Source of the DNA: Rhizobium sp. NXC24
GTDB taxonomy: Bacteria; Pseudomonadota; Alphaproteobacteria; Rhizobiales; Rhizobiaceae
Direction of reading: 5' to 3'
Assembly: GCF_002944315.1 (NCBI RefSeq)
Contig: NZ_CP024311.1
Span: forward strand, 2,146,501-2,210,500
Length of the DNA: 64,000 bases
The notes below the pieces were generated by a model. The model worked only from the letters and a program-made list of their open reading frames with translations, had not been told where the DNA came from and searched no databases. Position numbers and translations under genes: made by a program. This document shows positions 43,472 to 51,772 of this stretch, piece after piece. Each line of letters begins with the position of its first letter. Positions within the stretch are counted from its first letter, which is position 1.

Positions 43472-43758
43472 GACAATCCTCCAATGGGCTGCTTACTGCG
43501 CTGCACGACCTTGAGACGCAGTAACACTTTGAAATGACACATAACCCGGAAATCGACTCCGATTTTCGGGTCAGGCGTTAGTCCGATGTTGTTGCACTCC
43601 GGGCGTGAAACGGCAAGCCTTTGCCAGCTTCGAATCGTCTCCATTGCAGGACCGTGCAAGAATGCCCCAGGATTCTTCAAAACTGCAGCCTTTCCATTGA
43701 GCCGCCTGCGACCCAATTCTGCAATTCATCAAACGCGAATATACAGGAGGAGGCATCC

Positions 43759-44157
43759 ATGTCGACCATGACCGCAAGGATCGTTCATATCTCCATCGAT
43801 CGCCATTGGAAGGAAGTCTATGGCTTTGCCGGCCGTCCAGAGAACATGCCGCTCTGGGCCTCCGGGCTCGCATCCGGATTGGAGCAGGATGGCGAGGACT
43901 GGGTTGCCAACGGCATTCTCGGCACTGTCCGCGTCAGTTTCACGCCTCGCAACGAATTCGGCGTCATCGATCATACCGTGACGATCGAATCCGGCCTGAA
44001 GGTCCATAACGCGCTTCGGGTCGCACCGAATGGCGATGGCTGCGAGGTCATGTTCTTGCTGCTGAAGCTGCCGGGGATGACTGATGAGCAATTCGCCGCA
44101 GACGCAGCGCATATACAGAAGGATCTGGGCACGTTGAAGTCCCTGATGGAACGATAG
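43759..44157 (+). CDS. SRPBCC/START-like small protein
   Basis: 132 residues from ATG 43759 (AGGAGGAGG upstream). The sequence ARIVHISIDRHWKEVYGFAGRPENMPLWASGLASGLEQDGEDWVA, then GTVRVSFTPRNEFGVIDHTVTI, fits the helix-grip fold of polyketide cyclase/SRPBCC proteins, which bind a hydrophobic ligand. No catalytic residue can be assigned. It stands alone, divergent from gnd. Confidence 0.75.
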   Translation: MSTMTARIVHISIDRHWKEVYGFAGRPENMPLWASGLASGLEQDGEDWVANGILGTVRVSFTPRNEFGVIDHTVTIESGLKVHNALRVAPNGDGCEVMFLLLKLPGMTDEQFAADAAHIQKDLGTLKSLMER

Positions 44158-44247
44158 ACAGCGGACGGTTCTACCTTTTACCGAACGGAGAACCGCACCG
44201 TCTTTTGTTCTCGGCAGGAAAACGGCTTTTGCCGTACCGGAGCTGCC

Positions 44248-44904
44248 CTAAATGGAGCGTAGCGTCCAATCGACGATCTCTGCCGTCACGCCCGCAAAGG
44301 CCGTGTCGAGCCCTCGAACGAAATCGGTATTGCTGCCGCCGCTGACGGGCACGACTTTGCGGAAGACACTCTGCGTCTTGACCGTGCCCGAGCGGTCATT
44401 GAGGATTTTGACCGAAATTTCGACACTTGCCGATTTCTGGCCCGGCGCCGTATCGATCTCGAAGGAGCGGATGTCCGTGACAATCTGATAATCGATCGCC
44501 AGCCCCTGCCCCGGCACGCCGACGCCGCCGAGCTTGCCGGTATTTTCGAAGGCTTCGACCAGCTTCGACTGCACTATCCGGGTCAGCTTGTCGCTCCACT
44601 GCGACTTGCTGAGATACTGGATTTCCGACGGCGAAACGCGGATGACGATCTGGTTGCTGTCAAGCGCCTGCAGCGCCGTCGGCTGCGGTATCAGAATTTG
44701 CCGGCTCTTGACCGAGGGGCCGCTCGCCTTGACCGAAGCGGAGAGATCATATGTGTCGTTGACTGCGGCAGAGCCGCAGCCGCTCAGCAAGGCTGCAAGC
44801 AATGGCAGAATAAAAGCCGCCCTCCGGTACACATGATGACGCTCACGCGAAACGCAACCGACCATATTCCGCCTGTCCCCTGCAGCCCAAAAATCGCTAT
44901 TCAT
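44248..44904 (-). CDS. ABC-type transport auxiliary lipoprotein (Mla-linked, PqiC-like)
   Basis: Up to 218 residues. ATG 44904 overlaps the MlaD-like stop (TGATG). An ATG at 44865 with GGCGG upstream would give a tidier leader. The lipoprotein signal ends in the lipobox LLSGC. The mature part (VKSRQILIPQPTALQALDSNQIVIRVSPSEIQYLSKSQWSDKLTRIVQSKLVEAFENTG) is the ABC-type auxiliary/PqiC fold. It is probably a lipid-anchored partner of the MCE transporter in the envelope. Confidence 0.88.
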   Translation of the reverse strand: MNSDFWAAGDRRNMVGCVSRERHHVYRRAAFILPLLAALLSGCGSAAVNDTYDLSASVKASGPSVKSRQILIPQPTALQALDSNQIVIRVSPSEIQYLSKSQWSDKLTRIVQSKLVEAFENTGKLGGVGVPGQGLAIDYQIVTDIRSFEIDTAPGQKSASVEISVKILNDRSGTVKTQSVFRKVVPVSGGSNTDFVRGLDTAFAGVTAEIVDWTLRSI

Positions 44905-46274
44905 CAACGCCGCGCCCGGCCATCATATTGCTTGACGGTATCGCCGCCGAAAATCAGGCGCTGCGGATTGCGGTCAAAGTTAGTGATTGTGTTATTAAGA
45001 TTGTCAACCGTGCCTCGCATATCATTGATGAGAGACTGCACGTCGCGCAGGCCGCCACTCGAAAATTTCTGCAGGTTATCGGCGATAGGCCCGATCCGGG
45101 CGTTGAGATTGTCCGCCATCGTCTTGAAGGACTGGAGCGTGTCCCTGGCTTCCGCAAACAGCGACTTCGTATCACCGGAGCCGAGCAGCGAATCGACCTT
45201 GGTAAGAATGCCGTCGACCTTGTTGGAGGCGGAATTCAGCTTGTTGGAAATATCCTTGGCATTGGCGATCGTCACGTCGATATCTTGCTGATGGGCCGCC
45301 ACCGAATTGGCGACATCGCGAATGGATATGACGGCCTTCCGGGCGTCCTTGGTCACCTCTGCGATATCGTCCATCGACCCCTTCACCTTGTTCGGATCGA
45401 TCTGCGCCACGATCGCGTCGACGCGGTCGAGGGTCTTTTGCGCGTTCTGACCGAAGGTGGTGTAGGTATCGGCCGTCTGCTTGAAGGAGGCGATCGTCGC
45501 CTTCAGATCGGTCGTCGCGTCAGCCACATTGGCGGTGATCTTGTCGGCATTGTTGACGACATCGTTGATCTTGTTGGCATCGACCGCGCGCACCAGCTTC
45601 TCGACCGCATCCAGCGTCGATTCGACGCGTGGCGACACGCTCTTGATGGTATCGGAGAGCTGTCCGACGCTGGCGAGGAATTTGTCGATATTGTCGGAAT
45701 TGTCAGCCAGCGCCTTGGAGAACTTCTGGGCGTTGCGCACCGTATCGGTCAGCGGCCCGCGGGAATCAGTGATGAAACCCTGTATGTCGCCGATCGTGTC
45801 GTTGGCGCGGTTCAAGATCTTGTCGGCGGTGGTGAGAAGGTTTGTCACGCTCGACTGATCGGCGAGCAATACCGCCCGCTTACCGGTTTCGATCGAGCGC
45901 TTGAGGATGTTCTCGTCACCCTTGCGGCCGCCCGAAAGCTCGATATAGGCGGCACCCGTCAGGCCCTGGATTTCTAGAATGGCCTTGGTGGACGTATAAA
46001 CCGGTGCGTCGGCGCGCACCTCGGTAAAGGCCAGCGAATAGTTCGGATCATCGGCATCGATCGAAAGCCCTTGTACCGAGCCGACCTGAATGCCGTTAAA
46101 GCGCACGGGCGAGCCGACGCTGAGGCCGTTTGCCGAACCGGGAATGCGAACGACCAGCTCGGCCATTGGACCGCCGCGGCCATATTCCGCCATCCAATAG
46201 ACAAAGCCGAAGGCAGCCGCGATAACCAGCAGCGTAAAGAACCCGACGATCGTATAATTGGCTTTGGTTTCCAT
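44904..46274 (-). CDS. mlaD: MCE-domain lipid transport protein (MlaD-like)
   Basis: 456 residues. One N-terminal membrane helix (about 8-28, YTIVGFFTLLVIAAAFGFVYWM) is followed by the MCE domain (VRIPGSANGLSVGSPVRFNGIQVGSVQGLSI...YTSTKAILEIQGLTGAAYIELSGG). A long helical C-terminus of about 300 residues rich in N, D and V heptads follows (SVTNLLTTADKILNRANDTIGDI). The long tail is typical of rhizobial and other non-enteric MlaD proteins and may span the periplasm. It forms an operon with mlaE and mlaF. Confidence 0.93.
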   Translation of the reverse strand: METKANYTIVGFFTLLVIAAAFGFVYWMAEYGRGGPMAELVVRIPGSANGLSVGSPVRFNGIQVGSVQGLSIDADDPNYSLAFTEVRADAPVYTSTKAILEIQGLTGAAYIELSGGRKGDENILKRSIETGKRAVLLADQSSVTNLLTTADKILNRANDTIGDIQGFITDSRGPLTDTVRNAQKFSKALADNSDNIDKFLASVGQLSDTIKSVSPRVESTLDAVEKLVRAVDANKINDVVNNADKITANVADATTDLKATIASFKQTADTYTTFGQNAQKTLDRVDAIVAQIDPNKVKGSMDDIAEVTKDARKAVISIRDVANSVAAHQQDIDVTIANAKDISNKLNSASNKVDGILTKVDSLLGSGDTKSLFAEARDTLQSFKTMADNLNARIGPIADNLQKFSSGGLRDVQSLINDMRGTVDNLNNTITNFDRNPQRLIFGGDTVKQYDGRARR

Positions 46275-46283
46275 AGTCTCTAG

Positions 46284-47147
46284 TCACTTCCCGCGGCTGT
46301 GGGCGCCTGCGCCATTGTCGTCGTTGCGATGCCCGATGTCCTCCCGCGGCACGATTGATCGCGCACGTTTGCCTCGGAAATAGGACTGCACCCATGGGTC
46401 ATCACAGGCCAGCATGTCCTCAACCGTACCCTCCACCAATACCCGTTTCTGTCCGAGAACGGCAATACGGTCGCAGACGGAAAAAAGGCTGTCGAGGTCG
46501 TGGGTCACCATATAGACGGTGAGGCCAAGCGTATCCCGCAGCTTGGCAATCAGCTCGTCGAACTCCGCCGCGCCGATCGGATCGAGGCCGGAGGTCGGCT
46601 CATCCAGGAAAACGAGGTCGGGATCGAGCGCCAAGGCCCTGGCGAGGGCGGCACGTTTGATCATGCCGCCGGAAAGCTCGGACGGGTATTTGTCGGCGGC
46701 ATCGGCGGCGAGCCCTACCATCCGGATTTTCAGATGCGCCAGCTCGTCCATCAGCGCCTGCGGCAGATCGAGATATTCCCGCATCGGCACCTGAATGTTT
46801 TCCTTCACGGTCAGGGAAGAAAACAATGCCCCCTGCTGGAAAAGCACGCCCAGGCGCATATCGAGCCCGTTGCGTTCCGGCTCCGAGAGCTTGTCGTAAT
46901 CTTCGCCGAGAATCTCGATGACGCCGGAACGGCGCGGCAGCAGTCGCAATACCGTGCGCAGCAGCACCGATTTGCCCGCACCGGAAGCGCCGACGAAGCC
47001 CAGAATTTCGCCGCGGTAAATATTCAGGTTCAATTTATCGAGCACCACTTTCGATCCGAAAGCGACGGTGACATCCCGTGCCGATAGCACGACGTCTCTG
47101 CCTTGCTCATCCTTATCCATCGGGATTTCCGAGTGAAGCGCGCTCAT
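46284..47147 (-). CDS. mlaF: Mla-type ABC transporter ATPase
   Basis: 287 residues from ATG 47147; a TTG at 47156 is the other option. Walker A GASGAGKS, signature LSGGMIKRAALARAL (the MlaF-type MIKR variant), Walker B LVFLDEPTSGLDPIGAAEFDELI, and switch His in VTHDLDSL. It powers phospholipid movement by the MlaE permease. The stop is 9 bp before the mlaD start. Confidence 0.95.
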   Translation of the reverse strand: MSALHSEIPMDKDEQGRDVVLSARDVTVAFGSKVVLDKLNLNIYRGEILGFVGASGAGKSVLLRTVLRLLPRRSGVIEILGEDYDKLSEPERNGLDMRLGVLFQQGALFSSLTVKENIQVPMREYLDLPQALMDELAHLKIRMVGLAADAADKYPSELSGGMIKRAALARALALDPDLVFLDEPTSGLDPIGAAEFDELIAKLRDTLGLTVYMVTHDLDSLFSVCDRIAVLGQKRVLVEGTVEDMLACDDPWVQSYFRGKRARSIVPREDIGHRNDDNGAGAHSRGK

Positions 47148-47159
47148 CCTTGGCAACCC

Positions 47160-48320
47160 TCAGAAATCGATCGCTGCATAGAACATGGCAAAAAGCCCGT
47201 CCATGAGGATCACCACGAAAATCGATTTCACAACGGACTGCGTCACATGCTGACCGAGAGACTCGGCGCTGCCACCCACCTTCAGCCCTTCGACCGCAGC
47301 AACGATGCCGATGACGAGCGCCATGAACGGCGCCTTGATCATGCCCGAGATGACGGTGGAGAGACTGATTGCTTCGTGCAGGCGCGAAACGAAAGTGGCG
47401 AAGGTGATACCGGAATAGGCCCAGGCAACCACCGCCGCACCGCCAAGCGAGGCGAAGTTTGCAATGATCGTCAGCAAGGGCAGCGCGACGGTCAACGCCA
47501 CCAATCGCGGGAAGATCAGAACGCCGACCGGATTGAGACCCATGACCTTCAGCGCATCGACTTCTTCGCGCATCTTCATCGATCCGATTTCGGCAGTAAT
47601 GGCGCTGCCCGAACGGCCGGCGATCATGATGGCGGTCAGAAGCACGCCGATTTCACGCAATTGCAGGATGCCGACGAGATCGACGACGAAGATTTCGGCG
47701 CCGAAATAGCGAAGCTGGAATGCGCCCTGCTGCGCGATGATGGCGCCGATCAGAAAAGACATCAGCAGGATGATCGGCACGGCGCGCACCGCCATGTGGT
47801 CGATCTGATTGACGATCGAAGCGGGCGACACACCGCTGCCGCGCCCAAACTTGAGCTGCGCGCCGCGCACCGCCGAACCGAGAATGTACATGGCCGCGAT
47901 GAGGTTGCCCCAGATTTCGTAGACGCTTTCGCCGATCGGCGCAAAAAACCGTTCCGCCAAGGATTTCCTCGGCTTGGGCTCCGCGACCTCTTTGTCCGGT
48001 TCCTCGGTAAAGGCGGTCAACAGCTCATCGATATGGGGGTTTGAGCCCTCGATCCTGACGCTGGCGCCATGCCCTTCCTGGCTCTCCTTCAGGCGCCGGA
48101 TCAGTAGCGCACCGGCGGTATCGACATCGGAGAGATCGGAAAGATCGATCACCACCTGATAGCCGCCGCGCTGTTTCGTAAGCTGATCGATCTGCCGCAG
48201 CACGCCATGCACATTGGCGCTGCGCCAATTGCCTTCCAGCCGATAGCGATGCCCGTTGCCATCGGGCTCGTCATCGATCCTTGGTGCATCGGGTTTCTGT
48301 TCGGCTGCTTTCAAACTCAT
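47160..48320 (-). CDS. mlaE: Mla-type permease with N-terminal STAS domain
   Basis: 386 residues. Residues ~20-110 are a STAS-like domain (YRLEGNWRSANVHGVLRQIDQL...VIDLSDLSDVDTAGALLIRR). The MlaE permease follows with about six helices (IILLMSFLIGAIIAQQGAFQLRYFGAE; REIGVLLTAIMIAGRSGSAITAEIGSMKMREEVDALKVMGLNP). In E. coli the STAS part is the separate MlaB; the fusion is common in alphaproteobacteria. It is first of the mlaE-F-D-lipoprotein run and is preceded by a small ORF whose stop overlaps its ATG. Confidence 0.95.
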   Translation of the reverse strand: MSLKAAEQKPDAPRIDDEPDGNGHRYRLEGNWRSANVHGVLRQIDQLTKQRGGYQVVIDLSDLSDVDTAGALLIRRLKESQEGHGASVRIEGSNPHIDELLTAFTEEPDKEVAEPKPRKSLAERFFAPIGESVYEIWGNLIAAMYILGSAVRGAQLKFGRGSGVSPASIVNQIDHMAVRAVPIILLMSFLIGAIIAQQGAFQLRYFGAEIFVVDLVGILQLREIGVLLTAIMIAGRSGSAITAEIGSMKMREEVDALKVMGLNPVGVLIFPRLVALTVALPLLTIIANFASLGGAAVVAWAYSGITFATFVSRLHEAISLSTVISGMIKAPFMALVIGIVAAVEGLKVGGSAESLGQHVTQSVVKSIFVVILMDGLFAMFYAAIDF

Positions 48321-48436
48321 GCGTCTTTCAGGTCTTGCGTCACAATCGCCGACTCAGGAATCCCAGCTCGACGCAAATGGTTAATATCCGAGTGCATACG
48401 CGATTTCCATGCCAAGCCGATGTCAAAATAGGCCAT
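48317..48436 (-). CDS. Small ORF (39 aa) overlapping the mlaE start
   Basis: A 39-codon ORF starting MAYFDIGLAWKSRMHSD and ending QDLKDA, with its TGA overlapping the mlaE ATG as ATGA. The overlap suggests translational coupling. There is no strong SD before the ATG at 48436; an internal ATG at 48397 is also possible. No homolog is recognised. It may be a coupling leader, a real small protein, or chance. Confidence 0.4.
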   Translation of the reverse strand: MAYFDIGLAWKSRMHSDINHLRRAGIPESAIVTQDLKDA

Positions 48437-48474
48437 AGCATTTTGATATCCAAATGAATTCGTTTCGCACGGCC

Positions 48475-49695
48475 TCAGGAGGCCTCGCCCGCCCTTTCGC
48501 CAAACGCGGAACTGCGCGGTTGAAGATTGCGGGCAAGGATCACCATAGCGAGGCCGAAGGCGGCAACACCGGCCATGACATAGTAGCTGGAAGGACCGAG
48601 CCACGCGTAAAGATAGCCGGACGCCAGGGTCATCAGCCCGAGGAACATGCCGTTATAAAAGAAATAGGAGCCCTGGGCCGATGCTTCCTGAGTTTCCCGC
48701 ACCGAAGCAACGATGCGGCGCTGTATGCCGGTGTGGACGCAGGCATAGGTGCAGGAGTGAAGACATTGCAGCACGAGATAGCCGGCGAAACCGAGATTGA
48801 TCGGAAACAGTATCCAGCGCAGGACGCACACGCTCGAACCGAAGAAAATCAGCGTCCAGGCACTGAAGCGACGGCTCAGTGTTTTCGACAGGAAGAAAAC
48901 CATGACCTCCGCCGTTACCCCTGCGCTCCAGAGGATGGCGATCTCCGTGCCTGAAAAACCGAGTTTGCGCCAATAGATCGATGCAAACGTGTACATCACG
49001 GCATGGCTCGACTGCTGTATCGACACACCGATCATGGTGATCAGCAATTGCGGCGAGCGCAGCCCACCGCCGGTCGGCGCCTGCAGGTTGATCGGCTGAT
49101 TGCGCCGGCGTGTCGGCCCGATGCGCGGACAGAAGAAAGCCATCATGGTTGTCAGGAAGAAGCCCCCGACCATGGTGGGCAGAACCATGGTGGCACCCCA
49201 TTTGCCGATCATCTGACCGCCGATAAGGGTCGAGAAGATGAAGGCGATCGATCCCCAGACGCGCATCGATCCATAATCGAACCCCCAGCGCCGCACGCCG
49301 GAAATGGCAATCGATTCTACGACAGGGACGTAAGGCGCGTATGTCGCCCCCTGAATGGCGTAGACCAGCAACACCGGCCAGAAATCATTCGTCCAATAAA
49401 GCGCGATCGCCGTCAGCAGTGACAATGCGCCCGACCAGAACAACACGTTCGCGCGTTCATCCACGCGATCGGCAAGTATTCCGACAATGGGCACGACGAG
49501 AACGCGCACCACCATCGGCACGGCGAGGATAAGACCGATCTCGCGGTCACCGAAATTCAGTCCCGTCAGCCAAACCGGGAAAAACGGCAGAGCAATGCCG
49601 TTGACGAGCAACGGAGCACAATAGGACAAGGCGGTGCGCAGACGAAAATGCGGAGGCGCGCCCTCGCCCGGGAGAGATTTTGTCGCGGGAATCAT
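48475..49695 (-). CDS. MFS transporter (PPP/HcaT-like)
   Basis: 406 residues from ATG 49695 (CAGGTC upstream); the frame is open to 49731. Twelve membrane helices are predicted. Motifs include ALPFFPVWLTGLNFGDREIGLIL at the start and ADRVDERANVLFWSGALSLLTAIALYW after helix 2. This arrangement fits the phenylpropionate-type (LacY-related) MFS_1-like group. Substrate unknown. It lies upstream of mlaE with a 154-bp gap holding the small ORF. Confidence 0.88.
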   Translation of the reverse strand: MIPATKSLPGEGAPPHFRLRTALSYCAPLLVNGIALPFFPVWLTGLNFGDREIGLILAVPMVVRVLVVPIVGILADRVDERANVLFWSGALSLLTAIALYWTNDFWPVLLVYAIQGATYAPYVPVVESIAISGVRRWGFDYGSMRVWGSIAFIFSTLIGGQMIGKWGATMVLPTMVGGFFLTTMMAFFCPRIGPTRRRNQPINLQAPTGGGLRSPQLLITMIGVSIQQSSHAVMYTFASIYWRKLGFSGTEIAILWSAGVTAEVMVFFLSKTLSRRFSAWTLIFFGSSVCVLRWILFPINLGFAGYLVLQCLHSCTYACVHTGIQRRIVASVRETQEASAQGSYFFYNGMFLGLMTLASGYLYAWLGPSSYYVMAGVAAFGLAMVILARNLQPRSSAFGERAGEAS

Positions 49696-49861
49696 GACAG
49701 ACCTGAAGGGAAACTGATTGTTCCCTATCACTCCATCGTGAATACGACTATGGCGAGAAATAGCCGAACCGAAACGTTTCGGATAAAATATGAGGCTGTC
49801 GTCAGATTGCAGCGATCAAGAATTGTGACGGGCCGTTATCGGACCCGTGAAGCGGCGCAAA

Positions 49862-50680
49862 TTACGCCGCCTGTGCCCCGAGCGCTTCCGACACGTCCTC
49901 GACGGCGGCGCTGACCGGCTGTGCCTCGGTGATCGACTGCCAGGTGATCAGCTCGAACGTGCCGTCTTCATGCTCGGCGATCGCCGTGCAGCTTTCGACC
50001 CAGTCGCCTGTGTTGATGTAGCGGATGCCATCGAAGTCCTCGATGACGGCATGATGGATGTGGCCACAGATGACGCCGTCGGCATCGTTGCGCTTGGCCT
50101 CTTCGACCACGACACGCTGGAACTCGCCGATGAAATTGACCGCATGCTTGACCTGAAGCTTCGCCCAGGCCGAGAACGACCAATAGGGCATGTTCAGGCG
50201 GCGGCGAACGGCGGCAAGGCCGACATTGATCAGGATGGCCATATCGTAGGCCCAATCGCCGAGATAGGCGAGCAGGCGCGCGTTGCGAACGACGACGTCG
50301 AATTCGTCGCCATGCAGGACGAGATACTTCTTGCCGTCGGCGGTCTCGTGGATCGCCCGCTCGGCCACTTCGATGCCGCCGAAATGCATGCCGGGGAAAT
50401 CACGCAGGAATTCGTCGTGATTGCCGGGGATATAGACGATGCGGGTGCCCTTGCGCGCCTTGCGCAGCAGTTTCTGCACCACGTCGTTGCAATCTTGCGG
50501 CCAGTACCAAGTGCGCTTCAGCCGCCAGCCGTCAACGATATCACCGACAAGGAAGATGGTGTCCGCTTCGTGATGACGCAGAAAATCGATCAGATAGTCC
50601 GCCTTGGCTGCTTTCGAGCCCAGGTGCACGTCAGAAATGAATAGCGTTCGAAACCGCCTGACATTCATGTTTTCATTCAC
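49862..50680 (-). CDS. LpxH-like metallophosphoesterase (UDP-2,3-diacylglucosamine diphosphatase family)
   Basis: 272 residues with the full two-metal phosphoesterase set: ISDVHLGS, VGDIVDGW, IPGNHDE, VLHGDEFD and GHIHH. The family includes LpxH of lipid A synthesis. The HLGS...DGWRLKR variant matches the LpxH-like group widespread in rhizobia, which usually carry LpxI for the lipid A step. Its true substrate may therefore differ. Divalent metal is needed. Confidence 0.87.
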   Translation of the reverse strand: MNENMNVRRFRTLFISDVHLGSKAAKADYLIDFLRHHEADTIFLVGDIVDGWRLKRTWYWPQDCNDVVQKLLRKARKGTRIVYIPGNHDEFLRDFPGMHFGGIEVAERAIHETADGKKYLVLHGDEFDVVVRNARLLAYLGDWAYDMAILINVGLAAVRRRLNMPYWSFSAWAKLQVKHAVNFIGEFQRVVVEEAKRNDADGVICGHIHHAVIEDFDGIRYINTGDWVESCTAIAEHEDGTFELITWQSITEAQPVSAAVEDVSEALGAQAA

Positions 50681-50780
50681 GAACTCAATGTCCGTGCCCT
50701 ATCCTACGTTGGCTATTCCAAAATCAGACTCGTGTTTCAGGATGATGACAAATCCTGTGCTAGAGGCCTGTTGCGGACGA

Positions 50781-51536
50781 TCAGCCGCGCTTTGCAGCTA
50801 TGGCGAGATCCGGCCGATCGGTTGTGAAACTTGCGACGCCGAGGCGAAACATCGCCCTTGCCGCTTCACTCGTATGCGCCGCCCAGCCATGCACCGTCAC
50901 GCCGCTTTTCCGAAAAAGGTCCATCACTTCGGCATCGATGGTGTCGGCCCGCAAGGCAATCTCGTGGACGCCAAACCGGCCAAGCGCGGCAAGAATACCT
51001 CTCCAGCCGATTTGCGCGGCTGTCTGCGGCGAACAGAGAAAGATGAGGCCGAGAAGCTCGCCGACATTCAGGCCACGCTCCTCAAGCGCGGCACTGAAGG
51101 CTTCCAGGCGCGGGAGCGCGAAACTGGTCACCATTGTCCGCTTCAGCATGTCGGTCGCCAGCAACTCGTCCGCAATACGGCCTTCCATGCCGGCATAGGG
51201 TTTGCCGTCCAGCCTCGTCTTGATCTCCAGCCGAAGGTCGACCGCGGACGGCCCGAAGATGTCGATGGTTTCGGCAAGTGTCGGGATGGTCTCGCCGCCG
51301 CTGCCGATGACGATATGGCGCATCAGTTCGTCATAGCTTAAATCGGCGATCGCGCCCTTGCCGCCCGTCATGCGGTCGATCAGCGCGTCGTGATGGACGA
51401 CGAGCTTGTCGTCACGCGTCTGATGCACGTCGAATTCGACGAGATCGACATCGAGTTTAGCGGTTTCGGAAAAGGCGAGCCGGGTGTTTTCGGGCCAAAG
51501 ATGCGAACCGCCGCGGTGGGAAGCGATGAGGGTCAT
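50781..51536 (-). CDS. Glycerophosphodiester phosphodiesterase
   Basis: 251 residues from ATG 51536 (AGAGGAG upstream); frame open to 51563. The GDPD signature is HRGGSHLWPENTRLAF, with EFDVHQTRDDKLVVHHD providing the metal and catalytic His residues; the C-terminal VTVHGWAAHTSEAARAMFRLGVASFTTDRPD closes the barrel. It has no signal peptide, so it is a UgpQ-like cytoplasmic enzyme giving glycerol 3-phosphate from glycerophosphodiesters. Confidence 0.92.
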   Translation of the reverse strand: MTLIASHRGGSHLWPENTRLAFSETAKLDVDLVEFDVHQTRDDKLVVHHDALIDRMTGGKGAIADLSYDELMRHIVIGSGGETIPTLAETIDIFGPSAVDLRLEIKTRLDGKPYAGMEGRIADELLATDMLKRTMVTSFALPRLEAFSAALEERGLNVGELLGLIFLCSPQTAAQIGWRGILAALGRFGVHEIALRADTIDAEVMDLFRKSGVTVHGWAAHTSEAARAMFRLGVASFTTDRPDLAIAAKRG

Positions 51537-51772
51537 GAGGGCTCCTCTGTTTTTTGCCCTCATAGGCTCACGCCATGAACCCCTTATGACGCATTCACTT
51601 TTCGCTTACCATCGGGCTCGAATGTCACCGTTGCGGGACAAGAAAAACAATTGTGAAAACGGCGCTGCAAAAAACCTTTCCTCTGCGTCAATTGCATACT
51701 GTGCACCCTGAGTGATTGATGTATGCAGGGACTCAAAAAGCGCGAGTGCGCAAGCAGAAACGGAGAAGCGTG

